Positions 1 through 8,597 of a stretch of DNA of 64,000 nucleotides are shown here, piece by piece. The number at the start of each line of letters is the position of its first letter. The first letter of the stretch is position 1. The DNA is from Streptomyces sp. R21 (lineage in GTDB: Bacteria; Actinomycetota; Actinomycetes; Streptomycetales; Streptomycetaceae), in the NCBI RefSeq assembly GCF_041051975.1, contig NZ_CP163435.1, positions 2,790,001 to 2,854,000 of the forward strand, given 5' to 3'. The position numbers were made by a program, and so were the translations under genes. The notes beneath the pieces were generated by a model. It saw only the letters and a program-made list of their open reading frames with translations, did not search any database and was not told the DNA's origin.

Positions 1-888
1 CTTCGCCTCCGTGTCGAGGTCGTACAGGACCTCCATGTGGTCCGAGACGAACCCGATGGGCGCCATCACGACGGCCGGGACCCCGGCGCCGTGCAGCTCC
101 TCCAGGTGGTCACAGATGTCGGGCTCCAGCCAGGGGATGTGCGGGGCCCCGGAGCGCGACTGGTAGGCGAGCCGCCAGGGGTGGTCGATGCCGGTCTCCT
201 CGCGCACGGCGTCGGCGATCAGCTGGGCGACGTCCAGGTGCTGCTCGACGTATGCACCGCCGTCGCCGTGGCCCTCGACCGGGCCGGAGGTGTCGGCCGC
301 CGCGTCCGGGATGGAGTGCGTCGTGAAGGCGAGGTGAGCGCCCTCCCGTACGTCCTCGGGGAGTTCGGCGAGGGACTTCAGGACGCCCTCCACCATGGGC
401 CCTACGAAGCCGGGGTGGTTGAAGTAGTGCCGCAGCTTGTCGACCTTCGGCAGCTCCAGGCCCTCGGCCTCCAGCGTCGCCAGCGACTCCGCGAGGTTCT
501 CGCGGTACTGGCGGCAGCCCGAGTACGACGCGTACGCGCTGGTGGCGAGGACCAGGATGCGGCGGCGGCCGTCGGCGACCATCTCGCGCAGGGTGTCCGT
601 CAGGTACGGCGCCCAGTTGCGGTTGCCCCAGTAGACGGGCAGGTCCAGGCCGTGGTCCGCGAAGTCCTTGCGGAGGGCGTCGAGCAGGGCGCGGTTCTGG
701 TCGTTGATGGGGCTGACCCCGCCGAACAGGAAGTAGTGCTGCCCCACCTCCTTGAGCCGTTCCTTGGGGATGCCGCGCCCACGCGTCACGTTCTCCAGGA
801 ACGGGACCACGTCGTCCGGGCCTTCGGGGCCGCCGAACGAGAGCAGGAGCAGGGCGTCGTAGGGGGTGGCATCGAGCGCATCTGGCAT
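1..888 (-). CDS. hemH: Ferrochelatase (coproporphyrin ferrochelatase type), 3' end outside window
   Basis: Inserts Fe(II) into the porphyrin late in haem synthesis. In Actinobacteria the enzyme of this family normally acts on coproporphyrin III (the CpfC route); that is family knowledge, not visible here. The reading frame starts at ATG 888 and runs off the left edge with 296 codons present. The translation begins [20 protein letters not shown] and contains the family segments [17 protein letters not shown], a [11 protein letters not shown] stretch, the TTHSIPD loop carrying the conserved histidine, and [16 protein letters not shown]. The C-terminus lies outside the window. The gene diverges from the MFS gene at 1062, and an iron-box-like sequence at 953-971 lies between them, so iron-dependent control of haem synthesis is plausible. 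Confidence 0.95.
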   Translation of the reverse strand, partial: MPDALDATPYDALLLLSFGGPEGPDDVVPFLENVTRGRGIPKERLKEVGQHYFLFGGVSPINDQNRALLDALRKDFADHGLDLPVYWGNRNWAPYLTDTLREMVADGRRRILVLATSAYASYSGCRQYRENLAESLATLEAEGLELPKVDKLRHYFNHPGFVGPMVEGVLKSLAELPEDVREGAHLAFTTHSIPDAAADTSGPVEGHGDGGAYVEQHLDVAQLIADAVREETGIDHPWRLAYQSRSGAPHIPWLEPDICDHLEELHGAGVPAVVMAPIGFVSDHMEVLYDLDTEAK

Positions 889-952
889 GACTCCGATCCT
901 GCCACCCGTCGCTGACAGACGGACAACGGCTACGTGACCAGAGGGAACAGGA

Positions 953-971
953 GTGCGTTAGGGTCACCTAA
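953..971. promoter_or_regulatory. Candidate iron box (DmdR1/IdeR operator)
   Basis: By hand alignment 14 of 19 positions match the actinobacterial iron-box consensus TTAGGTTAGGCTCACCTAA, including an uninterrupted GTTAGG half and a TCACCTAA half. It lies 65 bases upstream of the hemH start and 91 bases upstream of the MFS start, so it could serve either promoter. No binding data are available. Confidence 0.55.
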
Positions 972-1061
972 CCCGTAAGCTGTATCGGCAGCCTTGACGC
1001 CTTACCGGAGCCCGTCCGCGCCTGGCGACCGCGCGGACGGACCGAGCCGACCGGAGACCCC

Positions 1062-2300
1062 GTGCCCAGCCCCTACCGCGCCCTGTTCGACGCCCCCGGT
1101 TCCAAGGGCTTCTCCGCCGCCGGCCTCCTCGGCCGTATGCCGCTGTCGATGATGGGCATCGGCGTCGTCACGATGATCTCCCAGCTCACCGGGCGCTATG
1201 GGCTCGCGGGCGCGCTGTCCGCCACCATCGCGCTGGCCGCCGCGGCGATCGGGCCGCAGATCTCACGCCTGGTGGACCAGTACGGGCAGCGGCGGATACT
1301 GCGCCCGGCGACGCTCTTCGCACTCGCCGCGGCGGCCGGGCTGCTGCTCGCCGCGCACTTCGAGTGGCCGGACTGGGTGCTGTTCGTGTGCGCCGCCGGC
1401 ATCGGCTCGGTGCCGAGCCTGGGCGCGATGATCAGGGCCCGCTGGGCGGCCCTCTACCGGGACACTCCGCAGCTGCACACCGCGTACTCGTTCGAGTCCG
1501 TGGTGGACGAGGTCTGCTTCATCTTCGGGCCGATCATCTCCATCGGCCTGTCCACGGTCTGGTTCCCGGAAGCGGGTCCGCTCCTCGCCGCCTGCTTCCT
1601 CGCGGCGGGCGTCTTCTGGCTGACGGCCCAGCGCGCCACCGAACCGGAACCGCATCCACGCACGCACGGCGCGGGCGGTTCGGCACTGCGCTCCCCCGGA
1701 CTCCAGGTCCTGGTGGCCACGTTCGTGGCGACCGGCACCATCTTCGGAGCGGTCGACGTGGTCACCGTGGCCTTCGCGGAGGAGCAGGGCCACAAGGGCG
1801 CGGCCAGTGTCGTCCTCGCGCTCTATGCCGCGGGCTCCTGCGTAGCAGGAGCCGTGTTCGGGCTGCTGCACCTCAAGGGGGCCGCCGAACGCCGGTGGCT
1901 GCTGGGCATATGCACGATGGCCGTGAGTATGATCCCCCTCCTACTGGTCGGAAACTTGCCGTTCCTGGCCGTGGCGCTGTTCGTTGCGGGTCTGTCCATC
2001 GCTCCTACGATGATCACGACGATGTCCCTCATCGAGCAGCACGTACCACGCGCGAAGCTGACCGAGGGCATGACCTGGGTGAGCACCGGACTCGCGGTCG
2101 GCGTCGCGCTCGGTTCTTCCATGGCCGGCTGGGTGATCGACTCGGCCGGAGCGAAGGCCGGGTACGGGGTTCCGGCGGTGTCCGGGGCCGTCGCGGTCGC
2201 GGTGGGTTTCCTCGGGTATCGCCGGCTGAGCAGGCCGGTTCCGCAGCGGGGAGGGACCCATGAGCAGCACAGCGAGCGGGAAGAGCGGAACGTGGCGTAA
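1062..2300 (+). CDS. MFS transporter
   Basis: A 412-residue major facilitator protein with about 12 hydrophobic segments, probably a proton-coupled exporter; the substrate is unknown. GTG 1062 is chosen because a GGAG-type ribosome site sits at 1053-1056. Recognisable MFS features are the basic loop after the second or third helix (DQYGQRRILRP, around residues 71-81) and glycine-rich helices throughout. The 3' end overlaps the next gene by 41 bases, so the two are very probably co-transcribed and coupled. The upstream iron-box-like site raises the possibility of a role in siderophore or haem-precursor export, but nothing in the protein proves this. Confidence 0.85.
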   Translation: MPSPYRALFDAPGSKGFSAAGLLGRMPLSMMGIGVVTMISQLTGRYGLAGALSATIALAAAAIGPQISRLVDQYGQRRILRPATLFALAAAAGLLLAAHFEWPDWVLFVCAAGIGSVPSLGAMIRARWAALYRDTPQLHTAYSFESVVDEVCFIFGPIISIGLSTVWFPEAGPLLAACFLAAGVFWLTAQRATEPEPHPRTHGAGGSALRSPGLQVLVATFVATGTIFGAVDVVTVAFAEEQGHKGAASVVLALYAAGSCVAGAVFGLLHLKGAAERRWLLGICTMAVSMIPLLLVGNLPFLAVALFVAGLSIAPTMITTMSLIEQHVPRAKLTEGMTWVSTGLAVGVALGSSMAGWVIDSAGAKAGYGVPAVSGAVAVAVGFLGYRRLSRPVPQRGGTHEQHSEREERNVA

Positions 2301-3579
2301 CTGGGCGGGGAACGTGACGTCCCGTCCGGTACGGGAGGTCTCGCCCGCGTCCGTCGAGGAGCTCTCCGCGGCTGTACGGAAGGCGGCCGAGGACGGCCTG
2401 CGAGTGAAGGCCGTGGGCACCGGGCACTCCTTCACATCCGCCGCCGCGACCGACGGCGTCTTGATCCGCCCTCAACTGTTGACCGGCATTCGCAACATTG
2501 ATCGCGAGGCCGGCACGGTCACGGTCGAAGCGGGCACCCCGCTCAAGCGTCTCAATGTCGCCCTCGCCCGCGAGGGCCTGTCGCTCACCAACATGGGCGA
2601 CATCATGGAGCAGACGGTGTCGGGCGCGACCAGCACCGGAACGCACGGCACGGGCCGCGACTCGGCCTCGATCGCCGCCCAGATCAAGGGCCTTGAGCTG
2701 ATGACGGCCGACGGTACGGTGCTGAGCTGCTCGGAGAAGGAGAATCCGGAGGTCTTCGCGGCAGCCCGGATCGGCATCGGCGCCCTGGGGATCGTCACCG
2801 CGATCACCTTCTCCGTGGAGCCCATCTTCCTGCTCACGGCCCGCGAGGAGCCGATGACCTTCGACAAGGTCACCGCCGACTTCGACGAACTCTTCACCGA
2901 GAACGAGCACTTCGAGTTCTACTGGTTCCCGCACACCGGCAACTGCAACACCAAGCGCAACAACCGCAGCGCGGGCCCCGAGAAGCCCGTGAGCGCGGTG
3001 AGCGGATGGATCGAGGACGAGTTCCTCTCCAACGGCGTCTTCCAGGTGGCCAATCTGGTGGGCCGGGCCGTTCCCGCGACCATCCCGACGATCGCGAAGG
3101 TGTCCAGCCGCGCGCTCTCCGCCCGCACCTACACCGACATTCCCTACAAGGTCTTCACTTCTCCGCGCCGGGTGCGCTTCGTGGAGATGGAGTACGCCGT
3201 CCCGCGCGAGGCCCTGGTCGAGACGCTGCGCGAACTGAAGACGATGGTCGACCGCTCACCCCTGCGGGTCAGCTTCCCTGTCGAGGTGCGCACGGCCCCC
3301 GCGGACGACATCACGCTCTCCACGGCGTCCGGCCGCGAGAGCGCCTACATCGCCGTCCACATGTTCCGCGGCACCCCGTACCAGGCGTACTTCACCGCCG
3401 CCGAGCGGATCTTCACCGCGCACGAAGGACGGCCGCACTGGGGCAAGGTGCACACGCGCGACGCGGAGTACTTCTCGAAGGTGTATCCGCGCTTCGGGGA
3501 GTTCACCGCGCTGCGGGATCGGCTTGATCCTGATCGGCGCTTTGCGAACGACTACTTGCGTCGGGTGCTGGGGTCGTAG
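2260..3579 (+). CDS. FAD-dependent D-arabinono-1,4-lactone oxidase family protein
   Basis: A 439-residue oxidase of the vanillyl-alcohol-oxidase/ALO superfamily that oxidises sugar lactones or polyols using bound FAD. The N-terminal half carries the FAD-binding fold, with the VKAVGTGHSFTS segment around residues 50-61 (the histidine is where some family members attach FAD covalently) and GATSTGTHGTGRDSASIAAQ. The C-terminal ALO domain ends with the family motif HWGKVH. ATG 2260 is preceded by a strong GGGAGGGA ribosome site inside the 3' end of the MFS gene. The overlap suggests oxidation and transport of a related compound. The 3' end overlaps the convergent membrane-protein gene by 77 bases. 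Confidence 0.9.
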   Translation: MSSTASGKSGTWRNWAGNVTSRPVREVSPASVEELSAAVRKAAEDGLRVKAVGTGHSFTSAAATDGVLIRPQLLTGIRNIDREAGTVTVEAGTPLKRLNVALAREGLSLTNMGDIMEQTVSGATSTGTHGTGRDSASIAAQIKGLELMTADGTVLSCSEKENPEVFAAARIGIGALGIVTAITFSVEPIFLLTAREEPMTFDKVTADFDELFTENEHFEFYWFPHTGNCNTKRNNRSAGPEKPVSAVSGWIEDEFLSNGVFQVANLVGRAVPATIPTIAKVSSRALSARTYTDIPYKVFTSPRRVRFVEMEYAVPREALVETLRELKTMVDRSPLRVSFPVEVRTAPADDITLSTASGRESAYIAVHMFRGTPYQAYFTAAERIFTAHEGRPHWGKVHTRDAEYFSKVYPRFGEFTALRDRLDPDRRFANDYLRRVLGS

Positions 3580-4288
3580 CGGTCGCGCTCGGTGTCGGGG
3601 ACACGGTGTCGTCGTCCCCGGCCTCCGAGTCCGCGCCGGAACTCGGCGTCGGCGTGGGCGTCGTAGCGCCGGAGTCATCGTCGGCGGTGCCACCACCGGA
3701 CGGTTGCCCGGACTCGGACGATCCGCCCGAGGGCGTGGCCGAGGACGACGACGAAGGCGACGAAACCGAAGGTGAAGGCGTGCCGCCGGGCTCCGAGTCG
3801 GAGCCCGAGCCGCCGCTGCCCTGGAAGGCGTCACCGACGGTCGTGCTCCTGCCGTCGCCGCTGAAGCTCTGCCCCGACACCAGTTCGTACGTGGTGATGC
3901 CCGCCATGGTGACGCCGAAGACGAGCGCCGCGGCGACCACCGGCCGCTTCCAGCTCCTGACCCGTGCGCGATAGACGGTCCCTTCGGTGAACTGCCCCTC
4001 GGCGGGCGCCTGTCGGGAGCGCGGCTTGGGCGGCACCGTCACCTCGCGGATCTGCTCACCGGTGCGCTTGAAGAAGTGCTGGAAGAGCGTGCCGCCGCAG
4101 GTGGCGACCACACTCACCAGACCGGCGCCCAGGATGGTGCCGTAGACGCCGAAGTAGGAGGCGAGTTTCGCCGCCACCACCGCGGCCACGGCGCTGCCAG
4201 CGACTTGAGGGAGGCTCAGATCCACCCGTTTCTTCTTCGACTCCGCGTCGACGTCCGGCATTTCCCCGGCATCCGGCTTTCCACGCAT
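3503..4288 (-). CDS. Membrane protein with long Ser/Thr/Pro-rich tail
   Basis: 261 residues, function not recognised. A charged N-terminus (about residues 1-25) is followed by an Ala/Gly-rich hydrophobic stretch (about 28-70, probably two helices). A basic linker comes next, then one further membrane segment (about 112-132), then roughly 125 residues of low-complexity Ser/Thr/Pro/Gly/Asp sequence typical of a disordered extracytoplasmic region. ATG 4288 is preceded by AAGG at suitable spacing; an internal ATG at 4261 is an alternative start. The last 77 bases overlap the convergent oxidase gene, so the C-terminal residues are encoded antisense to another gene. The tail could span the cell wall, but no catalytic motif is visible. 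Confidence 0.8.
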   Translation of the reverse strand: MRGKPDAGEMPDVDAESKKKRVDLSLPQVAGSAVAAVVAAKLASYFGVYGTILGAGLVSVVATCGGTLFQHFFKRTGEQIREVTVPPKPRSRQAPAEGQFTEGTVYRARVRSWKRPVVAAALVFGVTMAGITTYELVSGQSFSGDGRSTTVGDAFQGSGGSGSDSEPGGTPSPSVSSPSSSSSATPSGGSSESGQPSGGGTADDDSGATTPTPTPSSGADSEAGDDDTVSPTPSATATTPAPDASSRSQSADQDQADPAAR

Positions 4289-4760
4289 CCCCGGACCTTG
4301 CCTGCCTTTCCCGTACTTGATCGACCAACCACACGAGAGAGGGACGTACAGGCGAAACGATTAGTTCCGTTTCTGCCGATTACGTGAAGTGCGCCACTTT
4401 TCATGGTCACGAAAACGGCGCTTCGGACGGCCAACTACCACGCCCCACTAGAAGTTGGGCGGCGCGCCGATCCACGCACGTGGCCCGAATGGAGTACTGT
4501 TGCGAGCCCTGGGTCCGGACTCCCGCCAGGGTGTCCGGGGCCTTGCAGGACCGCCGGGAGGGGGCTCGTTGCACAGGGTGATGGAGTTCGTCACTTAGCG
4601 TTGCGAATAGGTAACCGTGCCATAACGGCGAGTTCGGGCCCCTGCCCGACACGCCGGGCAACTCGGCAAGGTTGTGGCAGGCTGCACCCGGGCAGGCCAC
4701 ACTCGACTAGCGGAAGCAGCGACGCACGTGACGTCGGCAGGCACCACCCGGGAGGTCCCC
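4289..4760. other. 472-base intergenic region upstream of sepH
   Basis: Divergent spacer between the membrane-protein gene and sepH. No convincing reading frame or tRNA. It holds several short inverted repeats, for example GTGA...TCAC around 4579-4595. I cannot place a -35/-10 pair with confidence. It probably carries promoters for both flanking genes and perhaps a long sepH leader. Confidence 0.4.
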
Positions 4761-5810
4761 ATGCCCGAACTGCGTGTCGTGGCCGTCTCTAACGACGGCA
4801 CACGGCTGGTGCTGAAGGCTGCGGACAGCACGGAGTACACGCTTCCGATTGACGAACGGCTCCGCGCCGCCGTGCGCGGCGACCGTCCCCGCCTCGGCCA
4901 GATCGAGATCGAGGTGGAGAGCCATCTCCGCCCCCGAGACATCCAGGCGCGTATACGTGCCGGCGCGTCCGCGGAGGAAGTCGCCCAGCTCGCCGGAATC
5001 CCCGTCGATCGCGTACGCCGCTTCGAGGGCCCCGTGCTGGCCGAGCGCGCCTTCATGGCCGAGCGGGCCCGGAAGACTCCGGTCCGCCGCCCCGGCGAGA
5101 ACGCCGGACCCCAGCTCGGCGAGGCGGTGCAGGAGCGGCTGCTGCTGCGCGGCGCCGACAAGGAGACCGTCCAGTGGGACTCGTGGCGTCGCGACGACGG
5201 CACATGGGAAGTGCTGCTGGTCTACCGGGTCGCGAGTGAACCGCACTCGGCGAGCTGGACGTACGACCCGCCCCGGCGGCTCGTCCAGGCCGTCGACGAG
5301 GAGGCGCGCTCGCTGATCGGCGAGTCCGAGGATCTCGCGGCAACGGCCGAGCCGAGCTTCCCGTTCGTGCCGCGGATCGCGCGGCTGCCCCGGGACCGCC
5401 CGCTCGACCGCGCCCTGGACCGGCAGATGGAGCGGCCGAGCCCGCCCCCGGAGCCGGTCGAGGAGACCACGAACGACCGGGACTCCCTCACCAGCCTCCT
5501 CGAAGCGGTGCCCAGCTTCCGGGGCGACATGGTGGTGCCCGAGCGGCCCTCCACCACGGAGCTCCCCGCGGCCGAGGAACCTCCCGTGGAGCCCGAGTCG
5601 GAGGAGCCGCCGGCTCCCGCCGCCTCGGCCGGGGCCGGTTCCGCCTACGCGGACGTCCTCATGCCCCGTTCGGTCGGCGCCCACCGCGACCGCCTCGTCG
5701 GCGCGACCGACCGCCAGGCCGAGGCCGACGGGGTCCGCCCGGGCCGCCGCGCGGCCGTCCCGAGCTGGGACGAGATCGTGTTCGGCACGCGGCGCAAGAA
5801 GCAGGAGTAG
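4761..5810 (+). CDS. sepH: SepH, cell-division regulator (DUF3071)
   Basis: 349 residues. SepH is an actinobacterial FtsZ regulator that stimulates Z-ring assembly during sporulation septation and growth. The N-terminal DUF3071 region (about 1-170) contains the helix-turn-helix-like stretch SAEEVAQLAGIPVDRVRRFEG. It is followed by the WDSWRRDDGTWEVLLVY segment, then a long acidic, proline-rich disordered linker and a short basic C-terminus ending in a WDEIVFGTRRKK motif. ATG 4761 is supported by GGAGG at 4751-4755; the upstream in-frame codons are not needed. From memory this matches S. coelicolor SCO5855 in position and type. It ends before a strong bidirectional terminator. Confidence 0.93.
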   Translation: MPELRVVAVSNDGTRLVLKAADSTEYTLPIDERLRAAVRGDRPRLGQIEIEVESHLRPRDIQARIRAGASAEEVAQLAGIPVDRVRRFEGPVLAERAFMAERARKTPVRRPGENAGPQLGEAVQERLLLRGADKETVQWDSWRRDDGTWEVLLVYRVASEPHSASWTYDPPRRLVQAVDEEARSLIGESEDLAATAEPSFPFVPRIARLPRDRPLDRALDRQMERPSPPPEPVEETTNDRDSLTSLLEAVPSFRGDMVVPERPSTTELPAAEEPPVEPESEEPPAPAASAGAGSAYADVLMPRSVGAHRDRLVGATDRQAEADGVRPGRRAAVPSWDEIVFGTRRKKQE

Positions 5811-5827
5811 CAGGCACGTGTACGGCG

Positions 5828-5860
5828 ACAGGGATCTCACCGGGCTGGTGAGATCCCTGT
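5828..5860. terminator. Bidirectional terminator between sepH and sulfurtransferase
   Basis: Perfect 14-base inverted repeat (5828-5841 with 5847-5860) and a 5-base loop, followed on the + strand by TGGCTTTT. It lies between the convergent stops at 5810 and 5884. Confidence 0.9.
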
Positions 5861-5883
5861 TGGCTTTTGCGGGAGTCGCGGGG

Positions 5884-6735
5884 CTACTGCGGGTCGGGCC
5901 CCACGGCGACCGGGCGGCTGCTGTCGTGGGACCACTCCGACCAGGAGCCGACGTACAGCGCGGCCGGGATGCCCGCGACGGCGAGGGCCAGCACCTCATG
6001 GGCGCCGGAGACGCCCGAGCCGCAGTAGACACCGACCTCGGGCGCGTCCGAGGCACCCAGGGCCTTGAAGCGGTCGGCGAGTTCGGCGGCGGGCAGGAAG
6101 CGGCCGTCGGCGGCGACGTTCTCCGTGGTCGGCGCGGAGAGGGCCCCCGGGATGTGACCGCCGACGGGATCGATGGGCTCGACCTCTCCCCGGTAACGCT
6201 CACCGGCCCGGGCGTCCAGCAGCAGCCCGGTGCGGGCGAGCGCCGCGGCCCCGTCGGCGTCGAGGAGCGCAGCGGCGCCGGGAGCGGGCGCGAAGGTCCC
6301 GGGGGCGGGGGCGGGCAGTTCCGGCGACAGCGTCCCGGTCCAGGCCGCGAGGCCACCGTCAAGCACGCGCACCTCCGGATGACCCGTCCAGCGCAACAGC
6401 CACCACGTGCGTGCGGCGGCCCAGCCCTGCCCGCCGTCGTACACGACGACCGGACGGTCCGCCGAGACTCCAGCGGCCCGCATGGCCGCTCCGAAATGCT
6501 CGGGATCCGGCAGCGGATGCCGACCGGCGGCACCGGCGGGGCCCGCGAGATCGGCGTCCAGATCGATGAAGACGGCCCCCGGGATGTGTCCCGCCGCGTA
6601 CTCCGCCCGGCCGTCGAAGGGAGGGGCGCCCGCCGCCTTGGCCGTGCTCAGCTGCCAGCGGACGTCCAGAAGCGTCGGCGGGGTCGGTCCCGCCAGGGCG
6701 TTCGCGAGTTCGGATGCGGAGATGATGGCGTTCAT
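5884..6735 (-). CDS. sseA: Thiosulfate/3-mercaptopyruvate sulfurtransferase (rhodanese)
   Basis: 283 residues with two rhodanese domains. It transfers sulfane sulfur from thiosulfate or 3-mercaptopyruvate to a thiophilic acceptor. The N-terminal inactive domain has LLDVRWQL and HIPGAVFIDLDADLAG. The C-terminal domain has LLDARAGERYRGEVEPIDP and the active loop CGSGVS, with the catalytic cysteine at about residue 238; the CGSGV form favours mercaptopyruvate over thiosulfate. ATG 6735 gives MNAIISASELA, a natural N-terminus. It converges on sepH across a perfect hairpin, so it is an independent unit. Confidence 0.92.
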   Translation of the reverse strand: MNAIISASELANALAGPTPPTLLDVRWQLSTAKAAGAPPFDGRAEYAAGHIPGAVFIDLDADLAGPAGAAGRHPLPDPEHFGAAMRAAGVSADRPVVVYDGGQGWAAARTWWLLRWTGHPEVRVLDGGLAAWTGTLSPELPAPAPGTFAPAPGAAALLDADGAAALARTGLLLDARAGERYRGEVEPIDPVGGHIPGALSAPTTENVAADGRFLPAAELADRFKALGASDAPEVGVYCGSGVSGAHEVLALAVAGIPAALYVGSWSEWSHDSSRPVAVGPDPQ

Positions 6736-7050
6736 GGCCCCATCCTTGCGTACGGGGTGGCCGCGTCGCCAAGGTCCCGCTACTCTGCTCCGCCGGACAG
6801 GTCCGATCACGAGGCGTACGGGATCGGGCACATGCTGTACAGCTGATGGTCATGACATGGCAATGACGCGGAAACGGATGAGGAACGGCAAATCGGGCAT
6901 CCTCCGGCGGGGGCCGCGCCACGCGACGCGGCCGGGACGCGCGCGACCGGCGGTGGTGCGAGCATCGGCACGGGGCGTACGCGCACGCGACAGCGGTACG
7001 CGTGTTCATAGGCGGAAGGTGAACGGCCACCGCAAGGGGCCGAGAAGAGA
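6736..7050. other. 315-base divergent intergenic region
   Basis: Between the sulfurtransferase and the VOC gene. No reading frame that I trust. It contains a perfect 10-base palindrome, GCTGTACAGC (6833-6842), and nearby CATGAC/CATGGC repeats that could be an operator. Promoters for both divergent genes presumably lie here, but I cannot assign them. Confidence 0.35.
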
Positions 7051-7860
7051 GTGACGATGACCGAGGCACGGGGGTCGACCGGCCTGAACGGCACAACGCA
7101 CACTCGGCGCACGCCCGGCACACCCTGCTGGGTGAGTCTGATGGTGCACGGGATGGCCGCGACCCAGGACTTCTACGCAGAGCTGTTCGGCTGGGAGTTC
7201 CAGCCGGGCCCACAGCAGCTGGGCCCGTACATGCGGGCGCTGCTCGACGGCCAGGAGGTGGCGGGTATCGGCCAGATGCCGCCGGACCGGCATCTGGCGG
7301 TCGCCTGGACGCCCTACATCGCCTCGGACGACGTGGACCAGACTGCCGAGACGGTACGCGCCTGCGGCGGCACCGTCGGCGTCGGCCCCCTGGACGCCGA
7401 CAATGCCGGGCGCCTCGTGATCGCCTCCGACCCCTCCGGCGCCGTCTTCGGCATCTGGCAGGCGGCCGCCCACCTGGGCACCGGCATCACCGGCGTGCCC
7501 GGCACCCCCGCCTGGAACGAACTGCTGACCCGCGAGACCGAGAGCGTCGCCAAGTTCTACCAGGCGGTCTTCGGCTACGAGGAGGAGGCCGTGGTCTCCG
7601 CCGACTTCGACTACGTGACCCTGCACGTCGAGGGCCGCCCCGTCGCCGGCATCCACGGGGTGGGCCACGGCCTGCCCCGCGACCGCGGCGCGCACTGGAT
7701 GACGTACTTCGAGGTCGCCGACGTCGACGACGCCATCACCCACATCACCGGACTGGGCGGCCGCCTCCTCAAACCGGCCCACGACACGTCCCACGGCCGC
7801 GTGGCGACGGTGGCGGACCCTGAGGGGGCGATGTTCTCGGTGATCCACAGCGCCGACTGA
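7051..7860 (+). CDS. VOC family protein with two glyoxalase-like domains
   Basis: 269 residues forming two tandem vicinal-oxygen-chelate domains. The first runs from PCWVSLMVHGMAATQDFYAELFGWEF (about 26-50) and the second from PAWNELLTRETESVAKFYQAVFGYEEE (about 152-178). Each has the typical FY..LFG/VFG start and a D.P.GAVFG/MFSV end. Similar actinobacterial proteins are annotated as glyoxalase/bleomycin-resistance or hydroxylase-like, and the substrate is unknown. GTG 7051 and ATG 7057 are both possible starts, and the purine-rich GAGAAGAGA lies just upstream. It stands alone, convergent with tdk. Confidence 0.85.
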   Translation: MTMTEARGSTGLNGTTHTRRTPGTPCWVSLMVHGMAATQDFYAELFGWEFQPGPQQLGPYMRALLDGQEVAGIGQMPPDRHLAVAWTPYIASDDVDQTAETVRACGGTVGVGPLDADNAGRLVIASDPSGAVFGIWQAAAHLGTGITGVPGTPAWNELLTRETESVAKFYQAVFGYEEEAVVSADFDYVTLHVEGRPVAGIHGVGHGLPRDRGAHWMTYFEVADVDDAITHITGLGGRLLKPAHDTSHGRVATVADPEGAMFSVIHSAD

Positions 7861-7894
7861 CCGGCGCCGCCGGGAAGCGGGCCGTGCCCCGGCG

Positions 7895-8542
7895 TCAGGC
7901 CGAGCCGATCGGCAGGACGTCCGGGGACAGGGCGCCCGCGCGGGCCGTGGCCGCTGTGGTGCGACGGATGTGGTGGCGGCGGCAGAGCACCTCGTAGCCG
8001 ATGTCCTCGGGCTGATTGACGTCGCCGACGACCACCTGGGCGCCCTCGACGACCATCTCGCCGCCTATCGTGCGGGCGTTGTGCGTGGCGCGGGCGCCGC
8101 ACCAGCACAGGGCTTCGACCTGGAGGACCTCGACGCGGTCGGCGAGTTCGACGAGGCGCTGGGAGCCGGGGAAGAGCTTGGAGCGGAAGTCGGTGGTGAT
8201 GCCGAAGGCGAAGACGTCCATGCCGAGGTCGTCCACCACCCGGGCGAGCTGCTCGATCTGCTCGGGCGCCAGGAACTGGGCCTCGTCCGCGATCACGTAG
8301 TCCGCGCGGCCGCCCTGGGAGAGGTGCTCGACCACGTACGCGTACAGGTCCTGGTCGTCCTCGACCTCCACGGCGTCCGTGACCAGGCCGAGCCGCGAGG
8401 AGAGCTTGCCCTCGCCCGCGCGGTCGTCCCGCGTGAAGATCATCCCCTGGAGGCCGCGCGCCGAGCGGTTGTGCTCGATCTGGAGGGCCAGCGTCGACTT
8501 CCCGCAGTCCATCGTTCCGGAGAAGAACACCAGCTCGGGCAT
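7895..8542 (-). CDS. tdk: Thymidine kinase
   Basis: 215 residues. Phosphorylates thymidine with ATP in pyrimidine salvage. The Walker A loop is GTMDCGKST (about residues 9-17). The DEAQFL motif holds the catalytic acid. The zinc site is supplied by CWCGARATHNAR and the later CRRHH pair. Length and motifs fit the type II (TK1-like) enzyme. It is the last gene of a minus-strand run after the phosphodiesterase, separated from it by 55 bases. Confidence 0.95.
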   Translation of the reverse strand: MPELVFFSGTMDCGKSTLALQIEHNRSARGLQGMIFTRDDRAGEGKLSSRLGLVTDAVEVEDDQDLYAYVVEHLSQGGRADYVIADEAQFLAPEQIEQLARVVDDLGMDVFAFGITTDFRSKLFPGSQRLVELADRVEVLQVEALCWCGARATHNARTIGGEMVVEGAQVVVGDVNQPEDIGYEVLCRRHHIRRTTAATARAGALSPDVLPIGSA

Positions 8543-8597
8543 GGGGAGTTGAGGACCTTTCGCAGCGGGTGAAAAGGAGTGTCGGGCGGGGGGTGGG

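Noticed and set aside
4498..4512. SigR-type promoter (GGAAT...GTT)
   Set aside because: GGAAT and GTT occur here but the spacing is about 8 bases instead of about 18.
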